Positions 1-13,488 of a stretch of DNA of 64,000 bases are shown one piece after another. The notes beneath the pieces are model-generated. The model was not told the DNA's origin and made no database searches. It saw nothing but the letters and a program-made list of their open reading frames with translations. The stretch comes from Sipunculus nudus (lineage: Eukaryota > Annelida > Sipuncula > Golfingiida > Sipunculidae): NCBI GenBank assembly GCA_026874595.1, contig CM049310.1, positions 68,152,056 through 68,216,055 of the forward strand, read 5' to 3'. Position 1 is the first letter of the stretch; the number at the start of each line of letters is the position of its first letter. Both the position numbers and the translations under genes were made by a program.

Positions 1-2572
1 CATGTTAGAAGCCCAAGAGGGAAAGAAGGTAAAAGCAGCGGTACTCATGGAATCCCGAGGATTCCCTTGCCCCTTGCAGATAAAAAAGGGCTACTGAACC
101 ATAATCGAACATACAGCAGGCAGGACAAGTAAATACATTGGATACAAGAGGTACAAGGGCAACGCAAAGGGTAGAAACAAAAGCAACAGTGATACATGTT
201 ACATATACATATAGATGTTAGCACCAGTTTTCCGGTATGTTTATAGGACACTGATTTATCATACTGGACTCGAGCTGGATTTGGCCAAATTTCGAGACCT
301 GACCTTCAGGTACAGGAGGTCTGAGTTCATCATTCTCGAGTTCAACTGTCAACGTCATTTAAGTGGCAAAAGTATGTGTTACTCCTGAGTGCCTTCGTGA
401 TATTCTGACTTCCATTCAATTTCAGTGTCTTAATTAGAACGGTCTTCAGCCCTTTCATTGACTAGGTGGCCATCTTGGATGTCATGTTTGATAGTTTAGG
501 TTACCAGATTACCAATGGTATTTTCACTTTCTTATTTCTCATTTTTATTTAACCTAAAACCACGCGGCAGACATCAAACTCGTGTCTGCTTCTATCCATG
601 CATATATTAGTGTACAATTATATTGCGGCCTTCCTGGGTCTATCTTGGATGTTGCCAGCTTATTCATGATTTATTGTATCACTGGGTAAATGTTTAACCA
701 TTAAAATAATAGGTATTGACATCAAAAGTATGACAATTATACAAAGAGTGACTTATGAACATTTAAGGTGAATTACGTAATCGGCAGCTATATGCTTTAC
801 ATGGTTTCAATGGAATCACAAAACAAAACATATAATAGTATAGATACACAAGTTTAACTCTGTGATCAAAAATGATTTATGGTCAATTTTAAGGACTTGG
901 CGGCCATGTTAGACGCCGTCTTGGATTTGCCAATAAATTACATAGCATTCGGAATTTCTCATCCGAATCGTTGGCTTCTTAACTCGGATGTATATGTGTG
1001 GCCCAATGATATACTCCACCAATTTTGGAGAAGTTCGCCGGAAATCCACCTGGTTGCAATTTCTACGTACTCAATTACTTCAAAAATGTAAATATATTCC
1101 ATCGATTTTCACTTTTCTTTATACAGTCATATAATTATTTTCACAGTACAGATTGTTTATATATACAATCGCCAACCCTCCGGCAATGTTGATGACGTGC
1201 CCATGTTGTTTATCGAAAGGAAAAACAATCTCACGCAAAATTCGTTTGCTCTATATATGCCCAACGCCTATACTTTGTTGATTTCTTGTATAACATAATT
1301 TGCTATTCTTTACTGATTTTTTGTAGGGGAGGGGGTTTACTCTAGAATCCTAGTGATCTTTATATCTTGAACAACAGTCCCTGCGAAAACCACAGGATAA
1401 CAAGATGTGACATTCAGTCATTAAAGGCTCATTATAAAACTATTTATCCTACAGAACCGTGGATTTTCCACGGGTGCATCTATATATATATATAGTGATA
1501 TAATTATATGCCGTCTACATGCACGAATATGACTTTGCTGTAAACCATTGGCCATTATTGGTTTTCAGCATCCATTTGCCAGGTCATGTTTTTTTTTCAC
1601 ACGCGAATGATGGTAAATTTGAGCTGTATTTTTTCTTGTGGTATCTGGGTTATAAACGCTGTATAAACCTAACAACCAGACCCAATTATAGATTGCTCTG
1701 AAGCGCTGGCTCTTGTTCAGAATAACCCTCTTTTGCACTTTCAACTAATTACCCCCTACAGAGATGTATCAACAGAGGCCAATTCTTGTGGAATATTACT
1801 CCAGCAACGATGAATGGCCCGGGTATGGTGATGATAAAGTTTACAGAGGACATAAAAACAAGGTGTTAAATAACTCATACCACTCGCTGTGTGTTTATAT
1901 GTGACGCCCGGGTTTAAAATATGAACGTGTGTTATTTTTGCAACCCGACTCGCAAAATAAAGGTGGGCCTCATGAGAGACACCGGCCGCTTCAGCTTCCA
2001 CTAACATTTATTTAATCTTGCCTGTTTTCCTTTGTATTATTTTAGTTCATTCTTATAATTTCACTAAGTAGGCAATATAATCGCACGTGTTGGTCATTTT
2101 AAATATAAATGGTCACTGACAGTTCAATTTTTTTGTTAAGTCTTGGCGTCGGGGTCAGAGATATGTACAATCCAGACTGTGCATGTGAAAACATCTCTGG
2201 GTATATGATGAGGAATTATAGACCTCCTCTACAACTACAGTATATCAGAACGACAATGAAGTAGTTGGCACACATGTTGGCATTATCTAAAACTTAAAAT
2301 TCAATTCTGTATCCACAGTTTGATCAATTGTGTGATAATAACATCCATACATATCCATGGCACAATTATACTGAAAATCTTGCCTCATATTAAAGCGTAA
2401 ATATTTTTTTTATCTTCCAGGCTTACACAAACTCAAAAATTCAACATAATAAAACTTAAGATTGAAAAAAAAGAAATATTTCTTTAAAGCTCATGATAAC
2501 TGAAATACAGGATGAAAACTGATTTCATGCATTTACTCTCGCCATTTTATATCCGCAGACCCACAGATGATA

Positions 2573-2598
2573 TTTATTTATTTATTTATTTATTTATT
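2573..2598. repeat. (TTTA)n microsatellite
   Basis: About six and a half copies of TTTA. Confidence 0.9.
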
Positions 2599-3565
2599 AC
2601 AACATCTTTCAGGGTAGCCTTTATCAGAATAAAACTGTTTATAGTTATAAGTTGTGTGCCACTTGATCGATTATATCGATGATTGGTCGTTTCACTTCAT
2701 AATCGATTATATTGGTTGCATTTTTTATCAAGAAAAACACAAAGTGGCAAGCAGCATTAGAACTTCACAATGTGCAGCGATAAAGTGTCAAAATCCTAGC
2801 CATTACTTTGATCTTAAAACGTTATGTACAAGTCTGACTGACCAACGATCGATATATTAGGTATAATTCTATACAGGAGATTTCACGGTAATGTGGAAGG
2901 TATATGCATTAAAAGTCGATTGATTATGATCAAAAATGATTCCACAACCAGTTTCTACCACTAGTAGTATCTTATCATACGAATATTTTTTTTCAAACTT
3001 TACAAAAAGTTTTATTTTGCTTTAATGTACAAATATATATGCATGTTACACAATTTAGGAGATCTCGTATTATTCTAATTTTCTCAGTAAGCCAATTTAC
3101 CTGGAGATACTATATATATGCAGTGCCAGTGTGGCGCTCCTGTGGCGGTTAGAGTGTACACTGATCACCCTCTAGCTATATATATGATTTTACTTATGGA
3201 GCCTTGTAAATACCTGTTGATGAGTTTATTTTATGTTGTCTGCATGGTTACATACATGGATTACATATATTCGAAACACTGTGATGGCTGGGTGAAGCGG
3301 TCGCCTCCGGGTCGGGTCATTAAGGGATCATTGTTTTGTTTCCTGCTGTCAGCCACCTTTCGTTCAGGTAAGGTCTACTGCTTCGGGCCAGGATATGTTT
3401 ATTTCTCGTCACATAACATGAGCTATTGTTTACCAAGCTCCCATATCGGCCCGGGCCAGCGATCTTAGTGTGTAAGGGAATACAAAGTGGAAGCCTGACG
3501 GGTCTCCTTGTGAAAACTTAACGTAAACACAAGAGAACGGGCATTCTGCTGTTTGTGAATTTATT

Positions 3566-3600
3566 CAATTTAATTTAAAATTAAAATTAAAATTAAAACA
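3566..3600. repeat. (AATTAA)n-like microsatellite
   Basis: Repeated AATTAAA blocks, about four copies. Confidence 0.85.
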
Positions 3601-4057
3601 GGTGACCCATGGGAAGACATCTCCCCCCCGTCCTCCATCAAATTGTGCCTATGAAAACTGCAGTATGTTTCAGTCAAGGGGAAGTAAGGGGAAGCTTAAA
3701 AAAAGTAAAACAGTCAATTATAGCTCACAGGAATCTCACAAAATAAGTGGCGCCTGCTGTTGTTTACATGCTCACCCAAGTGGTCCGATTAATATGCAGT
3801 AACGGTGAATACATCTAATCAGCAAACACAAACATAAAAATCTTCAGTGAGGGAAGAGTTGGAAAAGGCAAATTTACTTGCACTGACTGCTGCTTGATAT
3901 ACTAGTCATAGTATCAATATACCCTTAACAAGTGCAGCTTCAACTAAAACATCAGTCAATGGTATCAATATGCCTTTAAAGTTTGGTGCACATCGCTCCA
4001 GCAATTCCTGTGATATTCGGCAAGGAAATTTAAAGGTTCCGTAAAGAAATAATTTTT

Positions 4058-4900
4058 AGCTCAGCTGACTGAAAGTCATCTGAGCTATAGCGATCACTCT
4101 TTGTCCGTCGTCCGTCCGGCCGTCCGTTAACAGGGCACAAATTGTAACCGCTGGACCTGGAATCTTCTTACTTGGGATCCTGGGAGGTCCATAAAAAATC
4201 TCCTTGGAAACCTGAAATAAGGTCTCTGTTACCCATATTCTCTGAGCTATGGGTCTCGAAAGTACCCCCCAGAATAATCAAAAATTTGATACAAAAGCTC
4301 AAGTATCTGAATAACTACTGCATTGATCACCATGATTCTTTGCATAAATATTGATCATGGAGTGTTCCATCAGTTCCTGCAAACTGGTGGCGCAACCTGT
4401 ATTTTTTCTTATTTTTGCGAATTTTTTTCTCTATTTTTGAGACCTTCAAAGAAGTTGTCAATTGTTAACAAGGCACAAATCGTAATCGCAGGACCTGGAA
4501 TCTTCTAACCTGGGATCCTGGGAGGTCCATATAAAATCTCTTTGGAAACCTGGAATATGATTTCTGTTACCAATATTCTCTGAGCTATGGGTCTCGAAAG
4601 TACCCCCCAGAATAATAAAAAATTTGATACAAAAACTCCAGTATCAGAACAACTAATGCATTGATTACCATGATTTATTGCATGTATATTGATCATGAGA
4701 GTATTTCATCAGTTCCTGCAAACTGTTGGCACCACCAGCTTCCTTTTCAATATTACTGCATTTTTTCCTTTTTTATGAGACCTTTAAAAGGAGAGGTCTG
4801 TTAACAGGGCAAAAATAATAATTATCGGATCTAGAATCTCTTAACAAAATATTTTGTATGAGGTTCTTACATTTTTCATGCAGATATAATTGACTTTTGA
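4058..4900 (-). repeat. Hairpin-ended dispersed repeat, reverse orientation
   Basis: Begins with AGCTCAGCTGACTGAAAGT and CATCTGAGCT, the reversed hairpin, followed by TTGTCCGTCGTCCGTCCGG. It contains two internal repeats of about 370 bp: CTTGGGATCCTGGGAGGTCC (4170) recurs as CCTGGGATCCTGGGAGGTCC (4509). The small ORFs 4172-4696 lie in it. Confidence 0.75.
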
Positions 4901-7900
4901 ATGTAAAAAAAAAACACTGATGTTCCAGTCATTGGCTTATTAGTTACTTCGTTTGGAGCTATTTACAGATTCGATCACTGCAATATCAGTTATGCATTAC
5001 CAGAGTGGATGAAAGCTCAATGGAAGACAGGACATAACATCAAAGAAGTGACAGAAATTAACAGGGCTGCCTTTCTATTAGAATAAGAGTCAAACAAACA
5101 GAAGATGACTGAACATACTCAGAACAGCTGGTTGTACAGTCAAGTTAGGTATTTTATAAACCAGGAAAGGATTTGTGTTTTGGAGAAGAACAGTATATTA
5201 TCAGCATTGAATAATGATCATATTTGAAGAATCATTGTCTGAACTGGCTGAATACTTGCATGAATGATGGACTGCTTGGCCCTGATGCACAAGACTTATT
5301 AAAAAAACAAATGTCTTGCCTTAATGTCTTATGTGCTGGCTTGTGCTTTCACTTTCAGGCAAATGTTCTTTGTGCACCTTACTTATTACATAAGGCTTAT
5401 TCTGTGTAACATTTTCAGATGCACATATTTGATACAAATGGTTTGAAACAATATATTCTTCACATAATAGTTAATACTTGTATGTTTAAGGTCCTAGTTA
5501 GACATATGGGTATTATGTCAAACTGGATTATGGAAAGAAATAATTTCATTACAATGTACAAATATGAAAATAATAATTATATAGGAATCTTAAAACAGAA
5601 ATGGTTTTCTCTATCAAAGTAGATGTTAGGCTCACTTATATTCCTAGGTGACATCATGGTGAATTAGGCTTTTATTTCAGATGCCATATTTTGATGTTGA
5701 ATACAGTTTTATCCCATATTAGATTCTCAGTATCATGTCTATCTCGTATTTGTTTTGTTCAGTAAATATAAACTGGATATGGATGAAATTGTTTCCTGCA
5801 AAGACCATGTCCATAAATACATACAGGTATGTTGTTATGTAATTATACTGATATCTATATTAAACATATTTGCCAAGAATGTTATATTATTTTATGTAAT
5901 AAAGAAATAATTAAAGATGGTGAGTGACATGATAAATGAATACATCAGGTTTCATTGAATATCGTGAACTTTCAGGAAAAGTTGTTTTAATAACCTACAA
6001 CACTTCCTTGTGTTTAAAAAGATTAATCCCCAGTATTTTCAAAGTGTGTGGTCATTTTAATTTCTCTTGCAAACCAAACAAATTAGTTCAGACTTTTTTT
6101 TTGCTTTCCTTTCTTCTACAACTAAAAAAATTGGTCATCATATGGTTCCAACTTGCCTCATCACATAGGCACATCTAGTTCAGTTACTAAAAAAATACTA
6201 AAAAAAGTGGATAGCTATTTATATTAGTTTATTAAAATATGAAACAAATATGTAGTACTTTTTTACATGCCGGTTAACCCACAAGTAAAATTCCATAATG
6301 TGTGACGTGGTTTGTCCAAAAGGCATGCATTTTCCCAGCTTCCAATCTTCGACCTCCATGTATTAGACCGCACTTACATTTAGTTTCAAATTTGGGCACA
6401 CCGTGGCGCTCGAGTTCGGCCAGGCACAACGGTGGCACCAGCAGTGGCTTTATAACACGTCAGAAATGTTATCATTTTAACCATTTTCATAATTTATAGA
6501 GTTGTTGTGTTATAAATTGGTATCATTACGAATTATTTGGCAGTTAGTGAACAAGAAACGTCCGTCACATGTTTCGGTATTGTTCCATGTGTTTTAACGC
6601 CCAACGTCAAGGTTTTAGTCGAGGCGGAACTTCAGTCTCCACTAGAGGTCACTACCGATACCCTAATATCATATATGAGATAAATAAATATTTCGTTTGC
6701 TCGGGGAAGTTGCCAAAGGTTGACCGTACATTTCATTTGATATTAATGGTCAGATAAATGGATATTTACCCTTCACGGGTAATCAACCAGGACCGCGTAA
6801 GTGTCCATGACAACCGGCTTGAGCACGCCTTTGGTTTAGACTGGTACCCTGCTCTATTAAGGCCCTCAAGCCATATGATTGGCCTAGAGCAGCGGTGCCA
6901 TAATAGAGCGGGGTACCAGTCTAGCCTTTGGTTATGGAGTTGGAACCAGTCTACCGGAAGATCAGGAGTAAACTGTTACATACCAGTCCACGTTCTAATT
7001 GCGTTTTGGCGGGGACTATCGAGTTCGTGCGCAAATATACCTGGCGAACCTAAGAAAACTTGGCCTTGTACAGCATTTACAGCAGTGAAGTGCTTTGCTG
7101 AATCGTGTACACTGCTACACAGAAAACGGTGACATACTTTGTCACATTTGGATTTAGTTTGGGGCTAATTCGGCAGGTGTGAACAAGGTGAGTGTCTTTT
7201 ATTAAATAGTTTGTTCAGCGGGCGAAATTACGTGTCATAGTCATATTTTGCCTTTGGGGCTACAATCAACGCAGTGGATGGACTGAGAACCACAAGTCTG
7301 ATTTAATCTGTTAATGGGACTCCGAAGAGATTGTTTTGTTGATAGAAAATCTTAGTTAAACGGAGATGGCTTATAATCAGGATATTGTATTACTAAGATG
7401 GATTAACTTTGCAAGACGGCAATTACTGCTTTCTTGGAGATAGGACTTGTGATCGAAGTGCCATTTCCTATAGGCCTACCATTGATAAAATATTTTTTTA
7501 CTGTATATTTATGGTGATGATAAAGTTACATTAACAATAATATATATAATATATATATAATATGTTCTTCTGTATGTATATAACTGTTTCTTCCATATCT
7601 GCTGGTTCACACAACCAGTTTGTGGTGATGTCAAATCATTCATTAGTTTATTTGTCAATACTTGTCATATAATTTGTGGTCTTATGAATTTGTCACATTA
7701 ATATAACTAGTACTGCTTCTTCATTTTGTTCCCTGCAGAGACTGTTCTAAAACATATGTACCAGTTGCATCTTTTGCAAGATATTGCTGGTTGACCCATT
7801 TAATAAACAATTAAAATTCAGAATTAAAAAATTTCTTTGCAGTTGAACTGTGCACTCTGAAAACTCTTTATCCTCTGTCTCAGTAAAACTTTAGTATTGG

Positions 7901-8900
7901 TCAGCTTTATTTCCGGATTGAACCCCCAACGTTATAAGCTGTATTCTTTGAAATTGTTTGCTACATTGTTCACTTTAATTATCTTGATCACAGTTGAATC
8001 AGCAATGGTTTTGCAGGCCAGTTGTGTCATCAGTATGATTCCCTGTAAAGATCAGGACTTTGAAATGATCCAGGTTTGTCCTAACATTTTATACACATAT
8101 TTTTTAACCACAGTGTTCTTAGAATGGGAAAACTGATGATACCATATACTTGAAGTTGGTATTCTATCAGTACAAACAAATTAGCTTGCCTGAGTTCAAT
8201 AAAGTCACGTCACTCAGCTAATTTTTGGTGTTAATGCAATTACTTACAAGGAATGTGAAGGATTTGGATAAAACTCTTCAGAAACTTCAATCAGTAAAAT
8301 ATCTTGTCCAAGTTCAAATTCCAGAAAATTGATGTATATTTAATGAGGTCAGAGCATCGCAGTTTGAATGCAACTTGCTGACTTACCAAACATCCTGTGC
8401 ATTTTCATGAGACTCGTACATATTCACCAATAAGTTTCTCAACTCAATTACATTCTCATAAAAATTCACACATATTTAATGGGCACAGAGGTCACAAGAC
8501 ATACGACAGGCGTACTATGAATATTTGGGGTGCTCTTGTTGTTTCTTTTTTGCTTAATATTAAGGTTTCTCTTTGCAGGATGATTGCTCCATTTTTGTAG
8601 ACAATATGCTTTTTCTTGTTCCATTTTCTACAGGTGCTTTTGCGGTTGGTAAAGTCAACCCGAACTAGCAGAAAAAGACTATTAATCCCAACATGTTAAA
8701 TTCGTCATTATATTTTGTTTGCATACTTTCTATCTAGTGATCATATATTCAATAAAGAAACGTTACCACATAACTGATATGTTTCAGCAAGCTGAAATAC
8801 AAGAATCTCTTCATTCCTTACACATGTTTTCATCTCCATCTTTTTTTAATCAATTCATAATTAATATTTTCCCATACTGTAATATTTTTTCATTTATCTT
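4901..8900. other. No recognised gene; one richer stretch at 6.3-7.2 kb
   Basis: Mostly AT-rich. Between 6300 and 7190 the sequence is less AT-rich with scattered CpG, includes the foldback, and ends in a good donor (AACAAG|GTGAGTG at about 7186). It could be the 5' exon or promoter of an unrecognised gene on the plus strand, but no protein domain is visible. Confidence 0.35.
6837..6923. repeat. Foldback: 23-bp arms around a 41-nt loop
   Basis: Arm TAGACTGGTACCCTGCTCTA (6837 on) pairs with its inverse at 6901-6923, with one mismatch in 23. Within the loop AGGCC and GGCCT pair again. It could be a small palindromic transposon or a hairpin RNA precursor. It lies in a less AT-rich stretch without a recognised gene. 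Confidence 0.8.
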
Positions 8901-9299
8901 TTCAGATACCTGCGAGGGTTGGAATACAACCCACCAACAAACAAAACCAGAAGCAATTCAAGATCAAGTATTCCACGAACATAAAAAGCCAGATACAAAT
9001 TACCTAGAACGAAAAGAACAGATCAATGATTACCAGATCAAAGATAACCAGATTAAAAAACTAGATTAAAACCAGAAAAAAAAGGAGATAAAAAAACAAG
9101 AGCAAAAAACGAGAGAAAAAATCCTGAGAAAAAAAAATATAACTGACCTTATTAAAATAATTGTCATATTTTGAGTTTTTCATTTATTTCCACTTTATGA
9201 ACTCTGTTACACAGAGGCTTTCTCACGATATCCCTGCATCTCTTTAGCTACTCTGTCCTTTCATTTTCATTACCAGTTTCATTTAGTTTTGTACATCCT

Positions 9300-10128
9300 G
9301 ATCCTGACTTATTCTCCATGGCGTCAGCTATACCTGTCCCTGTTGTATCTATCAATAAGGTTGTTAGAGGCACTTTTCACCAAGGTGATCATCGGTTTCC
9401 ATCAGAGTCGATTGGAAAACAGTGTGTTCCTAATTCAGTTGTTGCTCTGCTTTATTCCACTACATGATGTTACTGGATGGCAAACAAATGATCTGGATAA
9501 AATATTAGTTGAAGGTGATCATTTATATGGAACATTGATGTCAGATATCCTCGATAAAGGGTACATGGCATGGGATGAAATACCAGACTATGTACAATGT
9601 CTTGATCATTACTTCAAGATAAATCCAACCTTGATCACCAGTGGTTTCCTAAATCATTCTGATGTGCAAGTACCCTATATGTTTTACACTGATGCTTTGG
9701 CAGAGATCACTACCAAGAAAAATGGGCTTATTATAGTAGGAGGCAATGCAATTGCAATTTCATTTCACAAGAATTGTTACTTTGTGTTTGATCCTCATAG
9801 CAGAAATCATCTTGGCTATCCCACGCCATGGGGCACATCCGTGCTTCTTGGATTTGAGGTCCAATAAGAATTCTTCCAATATATATCAAACTATGCAAAT
9901 TTGATGAATGCTACTGTCTTTGAATTAACATATTTCAAAATTACTCAAGTCACTGCTAAAGCATTTAAACTTGGACTGAAACGGCAAACTAAACAGTCTA
10001 CTTCAGATGACCAACAAAAGCATGCAATCCAGTCATCAACAGACCTCATGGACACGTTAAATAAAAGCACACCTAGTCATGAAAATGATTCTCAACAAGA
10101 TCATCACTTGATCCAAGACTACTTTTAA
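9300..10128 (+). pseudogene. Helentron-associated cysteine-peptidase-like domain (broken)
   Basis: The C-terminal part reads DLDKILVEGDHLYGTLM ... VFDPHSRNHLGYPTPWGTSV, the pattern of the tegument/OTU-like cysteine-peptidase domains found in several animal transposons; the His of DPHSR would be the catalytic partner. The N-terminal part with the nucleophile motif GKQCVPNS (Cys codon at 9423-9425) lies in a different frame and hits TGA at 9465-9467, where the reading frame must shift. A TAA at 9865-9867 interrupts the continuation EFFQYISNYANLMNA, which is otherwise in frame to 10128. Assignment of the exact peptidase family is an inference. Confidence 0.65.
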
Positions 10129-10900
10129 GATCGGCAACTAAAACTGAACAGAAACCTGTATTTGAAAGAGTACATGCGACAGAAAAGAATGAATCAAGCT
10201 CACAGGAATAAAGAACGTCTTAAAGATCAACAAAGAAAACTCTTATCAAGACAAAATGTAACTTGTAGACAAAAAGAAAGAAAGGCTGAAAAACAACAGA
10301 AACAAACTGCTAGACAAAATGAAACTTACAGAGAATAAGAAAGAAAGGCTGAGAAACAACAGAAAAAAACTGCTAGAAAAAATGAAACATATAGACAAGA
10401 AGAACGTTCTACAGAAAAAGCATATAATCAGAAGATAAGGAAAGATCCAGTTCGAAGGGACATAAAAGAGAAGCTGAGAAACAACAGAAAAAAACTGCCA
10501 GACAAATTGAAGCTTTCAGAGAAAAAGAAAGGAAGGCTGAAAAACAACAGAAGCAAAGTGCTAGACAAAATGAAACATATAGACAAAAAGAACGTTGTAC
10601 AGAAAAAGCATATAATCAGAAGATAAAAGATCCAGTTCGAAGGGAACATGAAAGAGAAGCTGAGAAAAAACAGAAACAATCTGCTAGACAAAACGAAACA
10701 TATAGACAAAAAGAACGTTCTGCAGAAAAAGCATATAATCAGAAGACAAGGAAAGATCCAGTTGGAAGGGCACTCGAATAAAATGCTGAAAAACAACAGA
10801 AGCAAACTGCCAGACAAAAGGAAATCTATAGACAAAGGGAACGTGTCAGAGAATCGACTGGAAAAAAAGGGCTGAAGATGATTTTCTTATAGAGACTGAG
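10129..10900 (+). pseudogene. Lys/Gln-rich repeat segment of the Helentron protein
   Basis: Reads as imperfect repeats of EKQQKQTARQNETYRQKER and AEKAYNQKIRKDPVRR, with frame changes and stops. Similar basic repeat tracts sit N-terminal to Rep in many animal Helitrons. At DNA level the repeat is about 65-75 bp with a longer period of about 190 bp. The opposite-strand hydrophobic ORF (10428-10835) is a shadow of this low-complexity tract. Confidence 0.6.
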
Positions 10901-11059
10901 AGACTTGCCAAAAGGAGGAAAAGAGCTGATCTATTACATAAGAGAACTGAGACTATGAGAAACACAGCCACCAGGGCACAAAAAAGAACTGATGAATCAT
11001 ACAGACAAAATGAAAAAGAAGTTTATCTGAAGAAAAAACAGGGTGCAGATCTCAGAGAA

Positions 11060-11457
11060 TGTATACAGAAATTCCATACTTCAATATCTGAAGGTCCCAT
11101 TTATGCTTGTTGTTGCTGTAATCAGACATGGTTAAGCACTCTGTAAAGATTTCTGATAGCTGGCCAGCCAGACTTGATTCCACTTTCCTAGCAACACATA
11201 TTACAGATGTAAAATCAGTGGACAAACAGTGGTTATGCACAACTTGTCTTGAAGCTCTCAAATGCCACACGACGCCAAAACTCTCTGTTTTAAATGGAAT
11301 GCAGTTTCCTGATAAGCCACCTGAATTGAACTTGTGTCCCCTAGAAGAAAGGCTTGTTGCCCTACGCATACCATTCATGCAGTTACGAGAATTACTTAGA
11401 GGTCCACAGTTGTCACTAAAAGGATCATTGGAAGATGCAAACATTTCAATAAAATAG
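11060..11457 (+). pseudogene. DUF6570-like segment of the Helentron protein
   Basis: ACCCCNQTW is followed, after a one-base frameshift near 11130, by KHSVKI, then WLCTTCLEAL, LSVLNGMQFPDKPPELNL and LEERLVALRIPFMQLREL. This is the conserved cysteine-containing domain found upstream of the Helitron N-terminal domain. The downstream acidic linker (DDSVSDDDHFEEIHEDE) ends at a stop near 11576. Confidence 0.7.
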
Positions 11458-11648
11458 TAACTGGCTTGAGACGTTCAAAAAATCACAAGAGCAAGAACCT
11501 CTAGCCACAACTGACAATTCTGTAGATGATAGTGTATCTGATGATGACCATTTTGAAGAAATACATGAAGATGAATAAGGAGGAATTCTAGATACTATGC
11601 TTGATGATACCGAACTCACAGGGAATGACATCATATCGGTAGCTCCTG

Positions 11649-12923
11649 GTGAAGGACAAGCCTTTGAGTCTGTTTCAAGACAAAGATTCAGAATATATGT
11701 CATTTCCGTCAATATTCTGTGGGCAAAGGAGATTAGATAATGCTGAAAGAAAAACTTCTGTTCATTACAGTGACATTTGCAAATGGGAACTCAGAGCACT
11801 GGATCGCAGAGTTGCTGCAAATGTTCCAAATCTTTTCTACAAAATGAAGAAATTACAAATAGAACAAATTACAGGAAAGGTTACCCTAGCAATACGTCGA
11901 ATCAAAACTAAGGTGAAGAAGTATTCCGTCCAGGATGTCTTGAATGAAAGCAAAGTTAATGAGTTGACAAGGTTGGTTGAGGGCTACAGGAGTTTCAGAT
12001 CCATACGAGGCTCTCCTCCATATTTTGAAGCATGTAAAAAAGACCTCTTTGCAATGATTAGACAACTAGGATTACCAACATAGTTCATATCTCTGTCAGC
12101 TGCAGACACACATTGGGAAGACCTACTGATCATCCTTGGTAAACTGATTGATGGCAGAACTTATTCAAGTGATGATATCAGACAAATGGATTGGGTAAAT
12201 AAAACGCGCTTGGTTAAGGCAGATCCTGTAACCTGTGTCAGGTATTTTGATCACAGAGTTCACTCCTTCATTCACACCATATTACAAAGTGCACATTCAC
12301 CTCTTGGAAAGCTGAAAGATTATTTTTACAGAGTTGAATTTCAGCAACGTGGCTCTCCACATGTTCACATGCTTGTGTGGATTGAGACTGCACCCATATA
12401 TGGTCAACATAAAGAAGATACTGTCACCAAATACATTGATGAGCATGTAACCTGCTGCAAGAATGATGGGGGCCATCAAGATCTGATAGATCTACAAATA
12501 CACAGACATTCCAGGTCTTGTAGAAAAAATGGAAAACCAATTTGTCGTTTTAACTTTCCATTGCCACCCATGCCAGAAACTAAAATCCTTGCACCTCATG
12601 ACACGGAAGTTGATGAAGAACACAAACAGAACTACCATAAGATCTCTCAGGCACTTGCAAGCTTAAATGTTGACAATGACCTGTCCTTCCATGAATTCCT
12701 AAACTCTCTAGAACTCTCTCTAGATGCCTACTACATGGCCTTGCGTACATCCATTAAAGGTCCAAAAGTATTCCTAAGAAGGTCACCATCTGAAATAAAA
12801 ATAAATGGATACATGACACTTCTGACGGCATGGAAAGCCAACCATGACCTTCAGTTTATTCTTAATCCTTATGCATGTGCAACATACATAGTTTCCTATG
12901 TCAGCAAAAGTCAAGAGGAATGA
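11649..12923 (+). pseudogene. Helitron N-terminal domain and HUH Rep nuclease
   Basis: One frame throughout, interrupted by a single TAG at 12081-12083 where relatives have Trp (LGLPT*F). Residues SDICKWELRALDRRVAANVP and RGSPPYFEACKKDLFAMIRQ are hallmarks of the Helitron-like N-terminal domain. The Rep part has the metal-binding HUH motif in FQQRGSPHVHMLVW and the two-tyrosine motif CATYIVSYVSK, both intact. The reading frame shifts at about 12915 and continues in another frame (12920-13324: MSALLDAACKEARKGD, ISAQEAAYLVLQLPMT). Rep would nick and rejoin DNA during rolling-circle transposition; this copy is inactive. Confidence 0.88.
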
Positions 12924-13488
12924 GTGCTTTGTTAGATGCTGCTTGCAAAGAAGCTAGAAAAGGGGATACGACTCTCAGACAGCAGGTGAGAGATATGGGA
13001 AATAAATTTTTAAATGCTGTGGAAATAAGTGCTCAGGAAGCAGCATATCTGGTATTACAACTTCCAATGACAAGAGCCACCCGGGATGTAATATTTGTAC
13101 CCACTGCCCCTCCAGATGAAAGAACATTTCTACTCAAGAGTAAAGAACAACTTCAGCATCTCCCACATGATTCAACAGACATAGCAGCAAAAAATATCAT
13201 TGACAGATACTCAAAGCGACCAAAAGCATTTTGCAGATTAATATTAAATACCCCTCAGAAAGAGCTGATGATTCATTCAATAACAACAATGATGATAATA
13301 ACATCACAGATCAAAATGAAGTAAATGCCAATGTAAACACACGAGAAAAGGTCAGTATTACCTTACCAAATGGTACAACATACACTCAAAGACAAGTTCA
13401 AAGAGTTCTAAGATATGTTCGTTATACTGAGAAAATAGACCCGGAAAACTGCTTTCGTGAAAGGCTCTTGCTGTTCACGTCATGTTGA
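12920..13488 (+). pseudogene. Helentron Rep C-terminal/linker region
   Basis: Continuation after the frameshift near 12915: EISAQEAAYLVLQLPMTRAT, then DSTDIAAKNIIDRYSKRPK, all typical of the region between Rep and helicase. A further frame change near 13240 leads to LPNGTTYTQRQVQRVLRYVR. A TGA at 13486-13488 stands where relatives have Trp-Arg (FTSC*DETKDLL). Confidence 0.75.

Larger units (their letters stand above)
1..4057. other. No recognised gene; AT-rich intergenic sequence
   Basis: Short ORFs (up to 116 aa at 3118-3468) occur, but none shows domains, homology I recognise or convincing exon structure. Contains only the simple repeats listed separately and TA-rich tracts (about 1483-1496). 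Confidence 0.6.

Noticed and set aside
3118-3468. 116-aa plus-strand ORF
   Set aside because: Mixed composition without a recognisable domain, and no flanking exon signals; insufficient to call a gene.
10428-10835. 135-aa hydrophobic minus-strand ORF resembling a membrane protein
   Set aside because: It is the reverse complement of the Lys/Gln-rich repeat tract of the Helentron; AAA/AGA-rich DNA reads as Phe/Leu/Ser on the other strand.
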